A stretch of 64,000 nt of DNA from Rhodococcus sp. ARC_M6 (GTDB lineage Bacteria; Actinomycetota; Actinomycetes; Mycobacteriales; Mycobacteriaceae): contig NZ_JALGQH010000009.1 in the NCBI RefSeq assembly GCF_022810305.1, forward strand, positions 62,001-126,000, given 5' to 3'. Below the pieces are notes generated by a model that did no database searches, was not told where the DNA came from, and saw only the letters and a program-made list of their open reading frames with translations. Shown here one piece after another: positions 35,978 through 45,250 of this stretch (its first letter is position 1; the number at the start of each line of letters is the position of its first letter). The translations under genes were made by a program, and so were the position numbers.

Positions 35978-36787
35978 TCAGCGAGATGGTTTGGGGCACG
36001 AAGGGTGCGCCCCGGCGTTGACGAGATCAGCAACAGCCTTGCGCGGATCTCCACTGGTCACGAGTCCTTCGCCAACCAGAACCGCATCGGCTCCAGCTCC
36101 GGCGTAGGCCAGCAGATCAGCGGTGCCGCGAACTCCGGACTCGGCGATCTTGATGGTTTCGGTGGGTAGCCCGGGAGCGATCCGACCGAAGGTGTTCATG
36201 TCGACTTCAAGGGTCTTGAGGTCGCGTGCGTTGACACCGATGACCTTGGCACCGGCTTCGAGGGCGCGGTTTGCCTCTTCTTCGGTGTGAACCTCGACCA
36301 GTGCCGTCATTCCCAAGGATTCGGTGCGATCGATCAGCGAGGCGAGTGCCTGCTGTTCCAGTGCCGCCACGATCAACAGAATGACGTCGGCGCCGTGCGC
36401 TCGTGCTTCGTGAATCTGGTACGGACCGACGATAAAGTCCTTGCGCAACACCGGAATCGTGACTGCCTTGCGGACTGCGTCAAGATCGGCGAGCGATCCG
36501 TGGAAGCGTCGTTCCTCGGTGAGAACGCTGATGATTCGAGCGCCGCCGGCTTGGTAGGCCGCAGCCAACTCTGCGGGATCAGCGATGTCGGCAAGAGCCC
36601 CCTTGGAGGGGCTCGCGCGCTTCACCTCGGCGATGACGCCGATGCTCGGTTCGAGAAGTGCCGCTACAGCATCGAGAGCCGGTGGCGCAGCGGCCGCGGC
36701 AGCCTTGACTGCAACGAAGTCGAGTACGGCTTCGCGGGCGGCGACATCTGCGCGCACCCCGTCGAGAATCGAGTCGAGTACGGTCAT
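35978..36787 (-). CDS. trpC: Indole-3-glycerol phosphate synthase
   Basis: A 269-residue TIM barrel closing the indole ring. [13 protein letters not shown] (catalytic Lys/Glu), [37 protein letters not shown]-like [10 protein letters not shown] and IAESGVRG are the family signatures. ATG 36787 ([12 protein letters not shown]) is the usual opening for the family. It follows the Trp-associated membrane protein by 130 bases. Confidence 0.96.
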   Translation of the reverse strand: MTVLDSILDGVRADVAAREAVLDFVAVKAAAAAAPPALDAVAALLEPSIGVIAEVKRASPSKGALADIADPAELAAAYQAGGARIISVLTEERRFHGSLADLDAVRKAVTIPVLRKDFIVGPYQIHEARAHGADVILLIVAALEQQALASLIDRTESLGMTALVEVHTEEEANRALEAGAKVIGVNARDLKTLEVDMNTFGRIAPGLPTETIKIAESGVRGTADLLAYAGAGADAVLVGEGLVTSGDPRKAVADLVNAGAHPSCPKPSR

Positions 36788-36917
36788 CGTGGCCCGAATC
36801 CTTTCTGGGCAAGAGTCTGATGTGAGTTACGTCATCAGGATGTGGTCAGCCTAGTTGGGCGATTTTTTGGTACTCCGTCCGGGTACCCACGCCGCGAAAA
36901 TTCCGGCAAAACCGACG

Positions 36918-37616
36918 TCAGGATCGTGAATCCTTACCTGGATCTCGATCGTCGGCATCGAGAGTCGGATCCTCTCCGGCGTCGAGCGCATCCCACAGCA
37001 TCCGTTGTGTCACAGGCTCGTCGGACGCGCCGCCACTTCCCTGCCCAAGCTTTGCCGCGGCCTCGCGTCGGGCAGCGGGGTTGTCGTATTTCGACGACAA
37101 GCCGGCGCCGGCCTTCGGCTTTCGCATGAGCAAAGCCGCGGCCGCGAACGCCGCAATCGCTCCGAACAGTGCCAGTACCGCCGGCAATATCGAAACGTCG
37201 GTGGAAACGTCTTCGAGATGACTCGACAGCTCGGCAAGATCTGCCGCGCGATCAGCCGAAGCCCCCGAGACCATCAACTGAACCGCCGGAACCGCAACCG
37301 CAACACCGACCAGCGCCACCATCAGGCCGACAATTCGAACGGCCCATCCACGCACCGCGAACGACGCGGCAATTGCCGCCAGCAGCGCCAGCGCCAGTGG
37401 CGTCATCGCCGCCGCCCAGGTACTGCCGTCGAGGTCGGTAGTCCGCTCGAGAGTCTTGCCGTCGTTGGAAACGACGCTCACCCAGGTCATCCGCGAACTG
37501 CCCCACAGCGCGGCGGCAGCCAACGCCAAGAGCAGCGTCGTCAACATTGCGGAACTACGTCCCGAACGAGACTTCGTCGAGTCGACTCCTGCCGCATTCG
37601 AAGCCTGTTCGCTCAT
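36918..37616 (-). CDS. Trp biosynthesis-associated membrane protein (TIGR02234)
   Basis: A 232-residue protein with four predicted membrane segments ([74 protein letters not shown]) and charged ends. Proteins of this type sit between trpE and trpC in many actinobacteria; their job is not established. Its ATG overlaps the trpE stop as ATGA. Confidence 0.88.
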   Translation of the reverse strand: MSEQASNAAGVDSTKSRSGRSSAMLTTLLLALAAAALWGSSRMTWVSVVSNDGKTLERTTDLDGSTWAAAMTPLALALLAAIAASFAVRGWAVRIVGLMVALVGVAVAVPAVQLMVSGASADRAADLAELSSHLEDVSTDVSILPAVLALFGAIAAFAAAALLMRKPKAGAGLSSKYDNPAARREAAAKLGQGSGGASDEPVTQRMLWDALDAGEDPTLDADDRDPGKDSRS

Positions 37617-39199
37617 TTGCCTTCACCTCCGATGGTGCGCAATGTGTGCGCCGACGCGATAGCGCTGAGCACTGCCATTGCCTTGTTGCGTGCCTCGGTG
37701 TCCTCGTAGACCGGATCGGAGTCGGCGACGATTCCCGCGCCGGCCTGCACGTATCCGATGCCGTCCTTGATCAGAGCGGTGCGGATGGCGATCGCTGTGT
37801 CGGCGTCGCCCGCGAAATCGAGGTATCCGACGATTCCGCCGTAGACACCGCGCCGCGTGGGTTCGAGTTCTTCGATCAACTGCATTGCCCGTACCTTCGG
37901 CGCACCCGAGAGCGTTCCCGCCGGGAAGCAGGCGGTGACTGCGTCGAGTGCGTTCTTACCGTCTGCGAGGTGCCCGGTCACCGTCGACACGAGATGCATG
38001 ACGTGGCTGTAGCGCTCGATGTGCCGGTAGTCGTGCACCTTGACCGTGCCCGGCCGGCAGACCCGACCGAGGTCATTGCGTCCGAGGTCGACCAGCATCA
38101 AGTGTTCGGAGTTTTCCTTCTCGTCTGCGAGGAGGTCCTTCTCGAGCAGGATGTCGTCTTCTTCGGTGGCTCCGCGCCACCGGGTTCCGGCGATGGGGTG
38201 GGTAGTTGCCACTCCCTCCGCGACAGTGACCAGAGCTTCAGGGCTGGATCCGACAATCGAGAACGCTGTTTCGCCGTCGCCGTTCGGAACGTTGAGCAGG
38301 TACATGTACGGGCTGGGGTTCGAGGCGCGCAACATCCGGTACACATCGATAGGGGCTGCGGTGCAATCGATTTCGAATCGCTGCGAAAGCACGACCTGGA
38401 ACGCTTCACCGGCTTCGATGTCGCCGATCAGCTTCTTCACGTCGACGCCGAAGCTCTCGGTGGTTCGCTGCCGGCGGTACTCGGGGGTGGCTTTCGCAAA
38501 TGTGGACACCGTCGACTTGGCCGGTGCCGCCAGCGCCAGAGTCATCGCGTCGAGGCGCGCTACCGCGTCGTCATAAGCAGAGTCGACGCGTTCATCGGTA
38601 CCGTCCCAGTTGACTGCGTTGGCGATCAGCGTGATCGCGCCTTCGTGATGATCGACAGCAGCGATGTCCGCGGCCAGCAGCATGACCATTTCGGGGATCT
38701 GCAGATCGTCGACGGCCGAGTTGCCCAACTTCTCGAGGCGGCGAACGGCGTCGTATCCGAGGAAACCGACCATGCCACCCGTCAGCGGCGGGAGATCGGG
38801 AAGACGCTCGGAGCGCAGAAGCTCGAGGGTGGCTCCGAGTGCGTCGATGGGATCGCCGCCCGACGGCGCACCAGCCGGAACATTGCCGTACCAGGCCGCT
38901 TCACCGTCGATCACGGTCAATGCGGCCGGAGAGCCGACGCCGATGAACGACCACCGAGACCACGATCGACCGTTCTCAGCCGACTCGAGCATGAAGGTTC
39001 CAGGACGATTGCCGGCCAACTTCTCGTACGCCGAGAGCGGAGTTTCGGAGTCCGCCAACACTTTGCGTGTAACCGGAACGACCCGATGCTCGGCAGCGAG
39101 AGCGCGGAACTGCTCACGCGTGGTGGTGGAATCCGACGCCGCACCGACAATCGCGGTGTCGGACGAGGGTGCGGACTTGGAGGTGGGCTCACCGTGCAT
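37613..39199 (-). CDS. trpE: Anthranilate synthase component I
   Basis: A 528-residue chorismate-utilising enzyme making anthranilate from chorismate with ammonia supplied by TrpG. Core motifs are [48 protein letters not shown] and [23 protein letters not shown]-terminal feedback region contains [20 protein letters not shown] (Ser of the tryptophan-binding LLES element). First gene of the trp operon; trpG and trpD are not in the window. The promoter must lie in the 57-base gap shared with divergent bcp. Confidence 0.96.
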   Translation of the reverse strand: MHGEPTSKSAPSSDTAIVGAASDSTTTREQFRALAAEHRVVPVTRKVLADSETPLSAYEKLAGNRPGTFMLESAENGRSWSRWSFIGVGSPAALTVIDGEAAWYGNVPAGAPSGGDPIDALGATLELLRSERLPDLPPLTGGMVGFLGYDAVRRLEKLGNSAVDDLQIPEMVMLLAADIAAVDHHEGAITLIANAVNWDGTDERVDSAYDDAVARLDAMTLALAAPAKSTVSTFAKATPEYRRQRTTESFGVDVKKLIGDIEAGEAFQVVLSQRFEIDCTAAPIDVYRMLRASNPSPYMYLLNVPNGDGETAFSIVGSSPEALVTVAEGVATTHPIAGTRWRGATEEDDILLEKDLLADEKENSEHLMLVDLGRNDLGRVCRPGTVKVHDYRHIERYSHVMHLVSTVTGHLADGKNALDAVTACFPAGTLSGAPKVRAMQLIEELEPTRRGVYGGIVGYLDFAGDADTAIAIRTALIKDGIGYVQAGAGIVADSDPVYEDTEARNKAMAVLSAIASAHTLRTIGGEGK

Positions 39200-39256
39200 A
39201 CCTCCATCATCCCAGGCTCACCCACAGCCTCGTCGTGCGCGGGTAACCTCAACCGA

Positions 39257-39715
39257 ATGAAACCAGGTCAGCTTGCTCCCGATTTCACTCTGCCGGATCA
39301 GGACGGAACGCCCCGTTCGCTGACCAGCTTGCTGGAGAACGGGCCGCTGGTCCTGTTCTTCTACCCCGCCGCATCCACACCCGTGTGCACCGCCGAGGCT
39401 TGCCATTTTCGGGATCTCGGCAAGGAATTCGCCGAGGTCGGCGCCACGCGCGCGGGCATCAGCACCGACACAGTGGAAGCGCAATCGACGTTTGCGACCG
39501 CGCAGTCCTTCGACTATCCACTACTCGCCGATACCGACGGCACCGTTGCGGAGCAGTTCGGCGTCAAACGCGGCTTGCTCGGAAAGTTGGCTCCGGTCAA
39601 ACGATCCACGTTCGTGATCGATACCGATCGAACTGTCCTCAAGGTGATTTCGAGCGAGTTCCGAGCAAGCACCCACGGCGATCAGGCGGTCGAGTTCCTC
39701 CGAAATCGCAACTGA
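39257..39715 (+). CDS. bcp: Peroxiredoxin of the Bcp/PrxQ group
   Basis: A 152-residue thiol peroxidase. The catalytic region FFYPAASTPVCTAEACHFRD holds the peroxidatic Cys and a second Cys five residues later, the PrxQ arrangement; GISTDTVEAQ and PLLADTDGTVAEQFGV complete the fold. ATG 39257 is the first start that gives MKPGQLAPDFTLPDQDG. Divergent from trpE and convergent with the dioxygenase, whose stop lies five bases away. Confidence 0.92.
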   Translation: MKPGQLAPDFTLPDQDGTPRSLTSLLENGPLVLFFYPAASTPVCTAEACHFRDLGKEFAEVGATRAGISTDTVEAQSTFATAQSFDYPLLADTDGTVAEQFGVKRGLLGKLAPVKRSTFVIDTDRTVLKVISSEFRASTHGDQAVEFLRNRN

Positions 39716-39720
39716 CTCAC

Positions 39721-40503
39721 TTACATAACCTGAATCGAGCGCTTCGCCAGTCCCATCCAGAACCCGTCGATTACCTGTTCGGGAACCTGCTCCGGGTCTG
39801 ACGACGCCCCGAGGGTGACAAAGAGCGGTGCGAAGTGCTCGATGGTCGGGTGCGCGTAAGGCATTCCGGGCGCTTGCGCCCGGAAGTCGATCAGCGAGTC
39901 GACGTCGCCGGCGGCAAATCGCTCCCCCGCCCAGGCGTCGAATTCGGCGGACCAACCCGGAGCCTTCGCTTCGGGCGACGGGTCCCGCAGGAACGGTAGA
40001 CCGTGCGTCGTGAAGCCGGATCCCACAATCAAGACGCCCTGTTCACGCAGCGGTCGCAACCGCTGCCCGAGGTGAAGCAGCCGCTCCGGGTCCAGCGTCG
40101 GCAGCGATATCTGCAATACCGGAATGTCTGCGTCCGGGTACATGACTGTGAGTGGCACGTAGGCACCGTGGTCGAGGCCGCGGTTCGGTTGTTGCACTAC
40201 CTGCTCGTTGTCAGGCATCAACGCGGCTACCTGCGCAGCCAGATCCGGAGCGCCAGGAGAGCTGTACTCGGTTCGGTAGAACCGCTCGGGGAATCCACCG
40301 AAGTCGTAGATCAACGGAGTGCCAGTGGTTGTCGATCCGATGGTCAGGGGTGCAGATTCCCAATGCGCGGAGACAACCAGAATGGCCGTCGGCCGTGGCA
40401 GATCACCGGCCCACGCTCCGAGTTGCTTCACCCACAGCGCACTGTCTACCAGCGGCGGAGCGCCGTGACTGAGGTACAACGCCGGCATTGTGGTCGCGGA
40501 CAT
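39721..40503 (-). CDS. LigB-type extradiol dioxygenase (DODA/YgiD-like)
   Basis: A 260-residue member of the class III extradiol dioxygenase family including 4,5-DOPA dioxygenase. Metal-site histidines are in YLSHGAPP, VSAHWES, GLDHGAYVPL and IEHFAPL. YgiD-type bacterial proteins have activity on DOPA-like catechols, but the physiological substrate is unknown. It is divergent from a MarR regulator across a clear palindrome, suggesting induction by a phenolic ligand. Confidence 0.9.
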   Translation of the reverse strand: MSATTMPALYLSHGAPPLVDSALWVKQLGAWAGDLPRPTAILVVSAHWESAPLTIGSTTTGTPLIYDFGGFPERFYRTEYSSPGAPDLAAQVAALMPDNEQVVQQPNRGLDHGAYVPLTVMYPDADIPVLQISLPTLDPERLLHLGQRLRPLREQGVLIVGSGFTTHGLPFLRDPSPEAKAPGWSAEFDAWAGERFAAGDVDSLIDFRAQAPGMPYAHPTIEHFAPLFVTLGASSDPEQVPEQVIDGFWMGLAKRSIQVM

Positions 40504-40531
40504 AGTGGCTCCTGAGGTTCGATGAGCTCAT

Positions 40532-40553
40532 TTAAGTTGAAGGTTCAACCTAA
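40532..40553. promoter_or_regulatory. Putative MarR operator
   Basis: A 22-bp imperfect palindrome whose core is GTTGAA (40536-40541), GG, TTCAAC (40544-40549), extended by TTA and TAA on the outside. It lies 29 bases upstream of the dioxygenase start and about 110 bases upstream of the MarR start, the expected place for a divergent repressor. Confidence 0.65.
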
Positions 40554-40664
40554 TATAGATCTCAACGCTTGACCCCCGCAACTATTCCCTGGCTGAACCG
40601 TCCCTTTGCACGTCTGCAACTCTGTACCTGCACCATGCATGCGGTACCAGGAGGAGATCCACCG

Positions 40665-41174
40665 ATGAGTGAACAGCACGCGCAAGCCGAGCCACAGGCC
40701 CCGACTACCTGGCTCACCGCCGAGCAGCAGGAAGCGTGGCTCTCCCTCATCTCGCTCGTCACCCGACTACCGGCGGCGCTCGACACCCAACTCCAACGAG
40801 ATTCTGCGCTAACACATTTCGAATACTTCGTGCTCTCAGCACTCTCGGCTGCACCCGACCGGAAGCTACAGCTATCCGCACTTGCGCAGCGGGCCAACGC
40901 ATCACTGTCACGGCTCTCACACGTCGTCACCAAGTTGGAGAAAGTCGGCTGGGTCAGGCGTGAGGTAATCCGTGGCAGTCGAGGATCCAACGCGGTTCTG
41001 ACCGACGAAGGAATGGTCAAAGTCGTCGAAGCCGCACCGGGACACGTCAACCTGGTCCAAGCACTCATCTTCGAAGGCCTCGACGACAACCAGGTCGCGC
41101 AACTCTCGGAGTTGAGCAGTGCAATGCTCACCCAACTCGACAAGGGCATCGAAGCGGGCCTCGGGAAGGCCTGA
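40665..41174 (+). CDS. MarR-family transcriptional regulator
   Basis: A 169-residue winged-helix regulator. The HTH region is LQLSALAQRANASLSRLSHVVTKLEKVGWVRRE followed by the wing GSRGSNAVLTDEGM. ATG 40665 (MSEQHAQ) has AGGAGGAG upstream; the frame is open earlier but not coding-like. It probably represses the divergent dioxygenase and itself through the palindrome between them. Confidence 0.9.
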   Translation: MSEQHAQAEPQAPTTWLTAEQQEAWLSLISLVTRLPAALDTQLQRDSALTHFEYFVLSALSAAPDRKLQLSALAQRANASLSRLSHVVTKLEKVGWVRREVIRGSRGSNAVLTDEGMVKVVEAAPGHVNLVQALIFEGLDDNQVAQLSELSSAMLTQLDKGIEAGLGKA

Positions 41175-41314
41175 GCTGGTTCTGACTGGATGTGCCGCTG
41201 CGCGCATGGTTGCGTGCGCCAACGAGCAATATTTCGCCGAAAACGGATACCGGCCTGACCCCGCGCCGAGATACTTCGACCACCGAACTATCTCCGAGCG
41301 AAGGACCGACATCC

Positions 41315-42781
41315 ATGACTGAGGCCAACTCCATCCGTCCGATATCCGCGCAGTCCATCGAGACGTGGCATTACGAGGCCGACGTCGTTATTGCGGGCTA
41401 CGGCATCGCCGGTGTCTCCGCCGCCATCGAATCGGCACGCGCCGGCGCCGACGTGCTGGTGCTCGAACGCACCAGCGGATGGGGCGGCGCGGCCGCACTG
41501 GCCGGTGGGTTCATCTATCTCGGCGGCGGAACACCACTGCAGAAGGCCCTCGGCTTCGAGGACACCCCGGAGAACATGAAGACGTTCATGATGGCTGCCC
41601 TCGGCCCCGGCGCCGACGAGGACAAGATCACCGACTACTGCGACGGCAGCGTCGAGCATTACAACTGGCTGGTCGACAACGGCGTTCCGTTCAAGGAAAC
41701 CTTCTACGGCCAGCCTGGCTGGGAAACGCCTTTCGACGACGGACTCATGTACTCCGGCGGCGAGAACTCCGCACCGTTCAACACCATCGCCACGCCGGCT
41801 CCCCGCGGACATGTTCCGCAGATGAGCGGCAAGCGCACCGGCGAAAAGGGCGGTGGCTACATGCTGATGAAGCCGCTGGTCGAAACTGCAGAGAAGCTGG
41901 GAGTGCGCGCCGCGCTTGACATGCGCGTTCAGCGCCTGGTCGTCGACGGTGATCGAGTGGTGGGGATCATCGCGAAGCAGTACGGCAAGGAAGTGGCTGT
42001 ACGTGCCCGGACCGGTGTTGTGCTGGCGACCGGCAGCTTCGCGTACAACGAGTCGATGATCGCGTCGTACGCTCCGCGATTGATCGGCCGGCCCGGCGCC
42101 GCTATCGAAGAGCATGACGGTACCGCGATAAGGATGGCCCAAGCTCTAGGCGCGGACCTGGCACATATGGATGCCACTGAAGTTGCGTTCTTCGGCGATC
42201 CGCAGCTGATGGTGCGAGGCATCCTCGTCAACGCTCGCGGTCAGCGGTACGTCAACGAAGACACGTACCCCGGACGCATCGGACAGGAAACGTTGCTGCG
42301 CAACGATAATCAGGCCTACCTGATCATCGACGAAGCTGCGTACGACGAAGGCGCCGCTGCAGACAGTTCCACACCGTTCTTCCGGTTCCGGCCCAAGTGG
42401 GTCGCTGAAACCGTCGAAGAACTCGAATCCGAGATGGGTTTGCCCGAAGGCACCTTGCAGTCCACCGTCGAGGTATACAACCGCCATGCCGAGCGCGGCG
42501 AGGATCCTGTGCTGGGCAAGAAGTCCGAGTGGGTGAAACCCATCGGCTCCCCGATCGCCGCTCTGGACCTACGAAACTTCACTGCCGGATTCACCCTCGG
42601 CGGTTTACGAACGTCCGTCAATTCCGAGGTTCTGCACGTCTCCGGTGAACCGATTCCCGGCTTGTTTGCCGCGGGCCGCTGCACGGCCGGTGTTTGCGCC
42701 GGAGGCTATGCGTCCGGAACATCTCTCGGTGACGGCAGTTTCTACGGCCGCCGCGCCGGGATCAGTGCTGCTAAAGGCTAG
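41315..42781 (+). CDS. FAD-dependent dehydrogenase (fumarate reductase/KstD-like flavoprotein)
   Basis: A 488-residue flavoprotein of the FAD-binding-2 family. The Rossmann motif ADVVIAGYGIAGVSAAIESARAGADVLVLE binds FAD, followed by GWGGAAALAGGFIYLGGG. The C-terminus GLFAAGRCTAGVCAGGYASGTSLGDGSFYGRRAG closes the FAD site. Family members include 3-ketosteroid dehydrogenases, fumarate reductases and urocanate reductases; the substrate cannot be named. ATG 41315 has AAGGAC upstream. It ends overlapping the convergent ArsR-acetyltransferase gene by 11 bases. Confidence 0.88.
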   Translation: MTEANSIRPISAQSIETWHYEADVVIAGYGIAGVSAAIESARAGADVLVLERTSGWGGAAALAGGFIYLGGGTPLQKALGFEDTPENMKTFMMAALGPGADEDKITDYCDGSVEHYNWLVDNGVPFKETFYGQPGWETPFDDGLMYSGGENSAPFNTIATPAPRGHVPQMSGKRTGEKGGGYMLMKPLVETAEKLGVRAALDMRVQRLVVDGDRVVGIIAKQYGKEVAVRARTGVVLATGSFAYNESMIASYAPRLIGRPGAAIEEHDGTAIRMAQALGADLAHMDATEVAFFGDPQLMVRGILVNARGQRYVNEDTYPGRIGQETLLRNDNQAYLIIDEAAYDEGAAADSSTPFFRFRPKWVAETVEELESEMGLPEGTLQSTVEVYNRHAERGEDPVLGKKSEWVKPIGSPIAALDLRNFTAGFTLGGLRTSVNSEVLHVSGEPIPGLFAAGRCTAGVCAGGYASGTSLGDGSFYGRRAGISAAKG

Positions 42782-43583
42782 CGGCCTCACTTCGACGCTC
42801 CAAAAACACCGTGTCGCGCCACTGTCCCTCCAGTTGCGCGATTCGGGAGCGTGTCCCGACAATCCGGAATCCAACGGCCTGATGTAAAGCCACACTCGCC
42901 CGGTTCTCGGGAAAGATCGACGATTGCACAGTCCAGATCTCGCTGGCGTCGGCGGCCTGAACTTGCTGGCGCAGAAGCAATTTGCCCACCCCCCGACCGC
43001 GTGCCGCGCTACCGACGTAGATGGAGTTCTCGGCAACACCGCGGTAGCAATCACGTGATGACGTCGGGCTGAGCGTTGCCCATCCCACCACCAGTCCGTC
43101 GATTTCCGCTACCCATCGATGATCAGGCAACCACTGTGCATCCAGCTTCTCCATTGACGGTACCGATGTAGTGAATGTTGCTGTCCCGGTATCGATTCCC
43201 TCGCGGTAAATCGCTCGCACAGCATCCCAGTCGCCGTCGTTCATCCGTCGGAGCACCACGTCCTCGGGCAGTGATCCCAATGTGTCGCGAACTTGACCTC
43301 GCGCAGCGACCACCGTCGCAGCTTCCACAAGGTCGGAATACGCGGATTCGACAACATTGACCACGGATTTTTTGTCCTGAACCGTGATGTCGACAAAACC
43401 GACATCCACCAATGCTTCGAGATGCACGCCCAGAGTCGACGGCTCGATTGCAGCGTCCCGAGCGATCACATCGACCGCGACAGGGCCGGCAGTCACGAGT
43501 CGTAGCACTCGAAGGCGCGTCGGGTCACCCAGACACGCAAACCTGCGCGCCAGAAGGTCGGTGTCGAGTGTTTCGGAACTCAT
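42771..43583 (-). CDS. ArsR-type HTH fused to a GNAT acetyltransferase (ArsN-like)
   Basis: A 270-residue two-domain protein. Residues 1-95 are an ArsR winged helix (ARRFACLGDPTRLRVLRLV, AAIEPSTLGVHLEALVDVGF) lacking the CxC metal motif. Residues about 108-265 are a GNAT of the phosphinothricin/arsinothricin acetyltransferase type: VLRRMNDGDWDAVRAIYREG, GTATFTTSVPS, SIYVGSAARGRGVGKLLL (acetyl-CoA loop) and PENRASVALHQAVGFRIVG. ArsN acetylates the arsenic antibiotic arsinothricin. Position opposite arsR-acr3-arsC supports an arsenic role. Start ATG 43583 has TATAGT ending six bases upstream and no ribosome-binding site, suggesting a leaderless message. Confidence 0.88.
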   Translation of the reverse strand: MSSETLDTDLLARRFACLGDPTRLRVLRLVTAGPVAVDVIARDAAIEPSTLGVHLEALVDVGFVDITVQDKKSVVNVVESAYSDLVEAATVVAARGQVRDTLGSLPEDVVLRRMNDGDWDAVRAIYREGIDTGTATFTTSVPSMEKLDAQWLPDHRWVAEIDGLVVGWATLSPTSSRDCYRGVAENSIYVGSAARGRGVGKLLLRQQVQAADASEIWTVQSSIFPENRASVALHQAVGFRIVGTRSRIAQLEGQWRDTVFLERRSEAASL

Positions 43584-43589
43584 ACGGCG

Positions 43590-43595
43590 ACTATA
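43590..43595 (-). promoter_or_regulatory. -10 box of the ArsR-GNAT gene (predicted leaderless)
   Basis: TATAGT on the minus strand followed by six bases and then the ATG at 43583, which places the transcription start at the start codon. The -35 region is weak (around GACCAA). Confidence 0.5.
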
Positions 43596-43728
43596 ACGGC
43601 CCTGACCTGCATGTTGGTCGGCCAGGTTTACAGATTGGGAGCGAAAGTGAGCAAGAACTCAGCTGCCCGGGCTCGATTGTCGGGGTTCGCGGCCGACGAG
43701 GCTTTTCGCACTACGGGCGCTGGAACTT

Positions 43729-43757
43729 TTGCGCACTGCTTCGACATCTGTCAATAT
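43729..43757 (+). promoter_or_regulatory. Predicted leaderless promoter of the ars operon
   Basis: TTGCGC (43729-43734), a 17-base spacer and CAATAT (43752-43757); the ATG of arsR begins six bases later at 43764 with no ribosome-binding site, so transcription probably starts at the ATG. Confidence 0.55.
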
Positions 43758-43762
43758 CGAAG
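43739..43762 (+). promoter_or_regulatory. Putative ArsR operator
   Basis: CTTCGA (43739-43744) and TCGAAG (43757-43762) are perfect inverted arms 12 bases apart, covering the -10 and abutting the arsR start codon, so repressor binding would block the operon promoter. Confidence 0.55.
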
Positions 43763-43763
43763 T

Positions 43764-44165
43764 ATGTCGAATCAAGAGTTGCCCGATGACGGCGCCTGTT
43801 GCTCCCCACTCGTTCGTGAACCACTGACCGAAGACTGGGCCGGCGACCTGGCCAAGATGTTCAAGGCACTCGGCGATCCCGTGCGCCTGCGCCTGCTCAG
43901 TCTGGTCGCCAGCCATGCCGGCGGCGAAGCCTGCGTCTGCGACATCTCCGACACTTTCGACCTCTCCCAGCCGACAATCTCTCATCATCTCAAAGTGCTG
44001 CGCCAAGCCGGCCTCCTCGACTGCGAACGACGCGGGACCTGGGTGTATTACTGGGTGATTCCTGCTGCATTGCAACAGCTATCTGCGGTACTGCTGGTCG
44101 AGGGATCCACCACGACCACCACCGACGCATGCTCCGCGGTCGCAGGCATCGAGGTCAGCGCATGA
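43764..44165 (+). CDS. arsR: Arsenite-responsive repressor ArsR
   Basis: A 133-residue winged-helix repressor: MFKALGDPVRLRLLSLV, GEACVCDISDTFDLSQPTIS recognition region and YYWV wing end. Candidate arsenite ligands are the Cys pair in GACCSP near the N-terminus and CVCD in the first HTH helix; actinobacterial ArsR proteins of this type use an N-terminal Cys pair with one further Cys. ATG 43764 follows a -10 by six bases. Its stop overlaps the acr3 start as ATGA. Confidence 0.92.
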   Translation: MSNQELPDDGACCSPLVREPLTEDWAGDLAKMFKALGDPVRLRLLSLVASHAGGEACVCDISDTFDLSQPTISHHLKVLRQAGLLDCERRGTWVYYWVIPAALQQLSAVLLVEGSTTTTTDACSAVAGIEVSA

Positions 44166-45250
44166 GTAGTGCCTCTGCCACCAAAACCCCCGCCGTCGTC
44201 GGCAAACTTTCCACCGTCGACCGATATCTGGCGGTATGGATCGGCGTTGCCATGATTGTCGGCCTGATTCTGGGACGGTGGATCCCCGGACTCAACGCCG
44301 CTCTCGAAAAAGTCCAGATCGACGGCATCTCCCTTCCCATCGCACTCGGACTCCTGATCATGATGTATCCGGTACTCGCGAAAGTGCGATACGACCGCCT
44401 CGACACAGTCACCGGAGACAAGAAACTCCTGGCCGGATCACTGGTTCTCAACTGGGTTGTCGGTCCGGCACTGATGTTCGCGCTGGCCTGGCTGTTTCTG
44501 CCCGACCTACCCGAGTATCGAACGGGCCTGATCATCGTCGGCCTTGCCCGCTGCATTGCAATGGTCATCATCTGGAACGATCTGGCCTGCGGAGACCGCG
44601 AAGCCGCTGCCGTTCTGGTCGCCATCAACTCGGTATTCCAGGTCTTCATGTTCGCTGTTCTGGGATGGTTCTACCTCTCGGTTCTGCCCGGGTGGCTCGG
44701 CCTCGAGCAGACCACCATCGACGCGTCTCCGTGGCAGATCGCAAAATCCGTTCTCATCTTCCTCGGCATCCCGTTGCTGGCAGGATTCCTGTCTCGATTC
44801 TTCGGCGAACGCGCCAAAGGCCGTGACTGGTATGACAATACGTTCATTCCGAAGATCAGCCCCTGGGCGCTGTACGGCTTGTTGTTCACCATCGTCGCAC
44901 TCTTCTCGATGCAGGGTGAGCAGATCACCTCCCAACCGTGGGACGTCGTGCGCATTGCGCTCCCGTTGCTCGCGTACTTCGCACTGATGTGGGGAGGCGG
45001 TTATATCCTCGGCGCCGCAATCGGATTGGGTTACGAGCGCACCACGACCCTCGCGTTCACCGCTGCCGGTAACAACTTCGAACTCGCTATCGCAGTCGCC
45101 ATCGCCACCTACGGCGCAACTTCCGGCCAGGCGCTCGCCGGAGTGGTCGGTCCACTCATAGAAGTTCCAGTTCTGGTTGGCCTGGTGTATGTCTCCCTCG
45201 CGCTTCGTAAACGCTTCTCCCCCAACATCCGAGAGGTTTCCTCCCGATGA
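44162..45250 (+). CDS. acr3: Arsenite efflux permease ACR3
   Basis: A 362-residue membrane protein of the bile acid/Acr3 superfamily with ten hydrophobic segments. NWVVGPALMFALAWLFL, IIVGLARCIAMVIIWNDLACGD (the conserved Cys thought to take part in arsenite transport) and TLAFTAAGNNFELAIAVAI are Acr3 hallmarks. Exports As(III) produced by ArsC. Overlaps arsR by ATGA and arsC by ATGA. Confidence 0.94.
   Translation: MSSASATKTPAVVGKLSTVDRYLAVWIGVAMIVGLILGRWIPGLNAALEKVQIDGISLPIALGLLIMMYPVLAKVRYDRLDTVTGDKKLLAGSLVLNWVVGPALMFALAWLFLPDLPEYRTGLIIVGLARCIAMVIIWNDLACGDREAAAVLVAINSVFQVFMFAVLGWFYLSVLPGWLGLEQTTIDASPWQIAKSVLIFLGIPLLAGFLSRFFGERAKGRDWYDNTFIPKISPWALYGLLFTIVALFSMQGEQITSQPWDVVRIALPLLAYFALMWGGGYILGAAIGLGYERTTTLAFTAAGNNFELAIAVAIATYGATSGQALAGVVGPLIEVPVLVGLVYVSLALRKRFSPNIREVSSR

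Noticed and set aside
35844-36107. Plus-strand ORF reading [16 protein letters not shown] repeats
   Set aside because: It arises from the 24-bp repeats and antisense trpC; no start signal or family supports it.
37547-39256. Upstream extension of the bcp frame running through trpE antisense (722 residues in total)
   Set aside because: Only the last 152 residues match a peroxiredoxin; the rest is antisense to trpE and to the Trp-associated membrane protein.
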